From DATAXI01 sp963756185 (GTDB lineage: Bacteria > Verrucomicrobiota > Verrucomicrobiia > Chthoniobacterales > Chthoniobacteraceae): a stretch of 64,000 bases of DNA. This document shows, one piece after another, positions 63,382-64,000 of this stretch (within the stretch, counting starts at the first letter, position 1; the number at the start of each line of letters is the position of its first letter). The stretch lies in the NCBI GenBank assembly GCA_963756185.1, contig CAVWMS010000002.1, forward strand, positions 682,001 through 746,000. Reading direction: 5' to 3'. The notes below the pieces were generated by a model that ran no database searches, was not told where the DNA came from, and was given only the letters and a program-made list of their open reading frames with translations. The position numbers and the translations under genes were made by a program.

Positions 63382-64000
63382 ATGAGTCGGCCCCAGTTGC
63401 GGAAAATCTGGCTGCCCGCCGCGGTTTGCGCCGTGGGGCTGCTTTGCGCCCTGCCCCCGGCAGCCATCGCGGATCCTCCTGCCATCACCCAGGAGGCCGA
63501 TGCGCTCTCGACGCAGGCGCTCGACCTGCTCAACAGCGGCAACCTGTCGGGGGCGGCGACCGATTATTCCCAGTTGATCCAGAGATACCCGAATTCCGAG
63601 AAGGTGCCCGAGGCGATGTTCCGGCTGGGCTACATCGAGTACATGCAGGGCGACTACGACGGGGCGGTCTCGACCCTCCAGCGCATCACTTCGCCCCCGG
63701 CGTCGCCGGATATCAAGGCGGCGGCGGACGCGCTGATCCCGCAGGTGTATACGGCCAAGGCGGCCAAGCTGGCTCCGGACGATCCGGCGCGCAAACAGGC
63801 GTTCCAGGACGCGTTCCGGCGCTTCGGCGAGTACATTCACACGTACCCGCAGAGCCCGGAGGTCGAGTCGGCCAATTACGGGCGGGCTTCGGCGGCGTAC
63901 CAAATCCAGAATTACAGCGCGGCCGAGCAGAGCCTGCGGGAGAACCTGAAGAAATTTCCGCAGAGCGATTCGATCCTCGACAGCGAAGACCTGCTGGCGG
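63382..64000 (+). CDS. secreted TPR protein (BamD/YbgF-like), partial at window end
   Basis: The frame opens at ATG 63382 and runs off the window. Signal peptide WLPAAVCAVGLLCALPPAAIA. Three or more TPR-type helical pairs follow: TQALDLLNSGNLSGAATDYSQLIQRYPNSEKVPEAMFRLGYIEYMQGDYDGAVSTL, FRRFGEYIHTYPQSPEVESANYGRASAAY, AEQSLRENLKKFPQSDSILDSE. This arrangement resembles BamD or tol-pal assembly factors (CpoB/YbgF). Divergent from the preceding lipoprotein. Confidence 0.7.
   Translation, partial: MSRPQLRKIWLPAAVCAVGLLCALPPAAIADPPAITQEADALSTQALDLLNSGNLSGAATDYSQLIQRYPNSEKVPEAMFRLGYIEYMQGDYDGAVSTLQRITSPPASPDIKAAADALIPQVYTAKAAKLAPDDPARKQAFQDAFRRFGEYIHTYPQSPEVESANYGRASAAYQIQNYSAAEQSLRENLKKFPQSDSILDSEDLLA

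Overview
The window is GC-rich, densely coded DNA that most resembles a Verrucomicrobiota chromosome, probably a metagenome-derived or long-read contig. This placement is inferred from family content: a paired PilT/PilU locus, a Spy-like LTxxQ protein, a PUR-alpha-like protein, a GTP-type PEP carboxykinase, a long-form IspH and kinase-like fragments without ATPase domains. No rRNA, tRNA or CRISPR array was seen. Several housekeeping genes (aguA, pckG, carB, mlaD, a YacL-like gene, mscL, a MurNAc kinase-etherase fusion) are broken by one or more single-base shifts while neighbouring genes of over 2 kb are intact. Sequencing indels explain this better than gene decay.

Layout. 1-7.4 kb: agmatine-to-putrescine genes (aguB end, aguA), a secreted C39-like peptidase, endonuclease IV, a LacI-type regulator, two small membrane-anchored proteins, a serine beta-lactamase-like hydrolase and a Spy-like protein with a clear terminator. 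7.4-11.8 kb: degenerate receiver, PilU-like and PilT ATPases, a receiver protein and an RppH-like Nudix hydrolase. 11.8-21.3 kb: small membrane/lipoproteins, a RelE-type toxin-antitoxin pair, ligA, a truncated HigBA remnant, a MurNAc/GlcNAc kinase-MurQ fusion, thiD, an alginate-lyase-like protein, apaG and a TatD-like hydrolase. 21.4-25.6 kb: hisA, hisH and hisB interleaved with short repeats, then a secreted protein and mscL.

26-35.2 kb is an accessory region of lower GC with poorly conserved genes, a complete IS3-family element (30352-31598, inverted repeats, 3-bp target duplication, -1 slippery site) and a tightly coupled ABC/OLD-like ATPase plus PIN nuclease, the best candidate for an undescribed defence or toxin-like system. 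rluE-like and an orphan atpC lie inside this stretch.

35.5-46.8 kb returns to core genes: pckG, a sensor protein, a CBM48-esterase, the gap-pgk-tpi glycolytic operon, a lipoprotein L,D-transpeptidase and ispH. 46.9-52.3 kb is one operon encoding a YtrA-type GntR regulator, an ABC ATPase and two giant paralogous permeases ending in zinc ribbons, preceded by a perfect palindromic operator. 52.3-64 kb holds a secreted hydrolase, carB, the mlaE-mlaF-mlaD lipid transport operon, a PIN-TRAM protein, a PUR-alpha protein, trpS, a nucleosidase, a lipoprotein and the start of a TPR protein.

Three families of short non-coding repeats (a REPIN-like 34-bp arm, an 8-bp TTCGAAAT tandem, and a 171-bp MITE-like element) sit in intergenic gaps and in places supply the stop codons of neighbouring genes.
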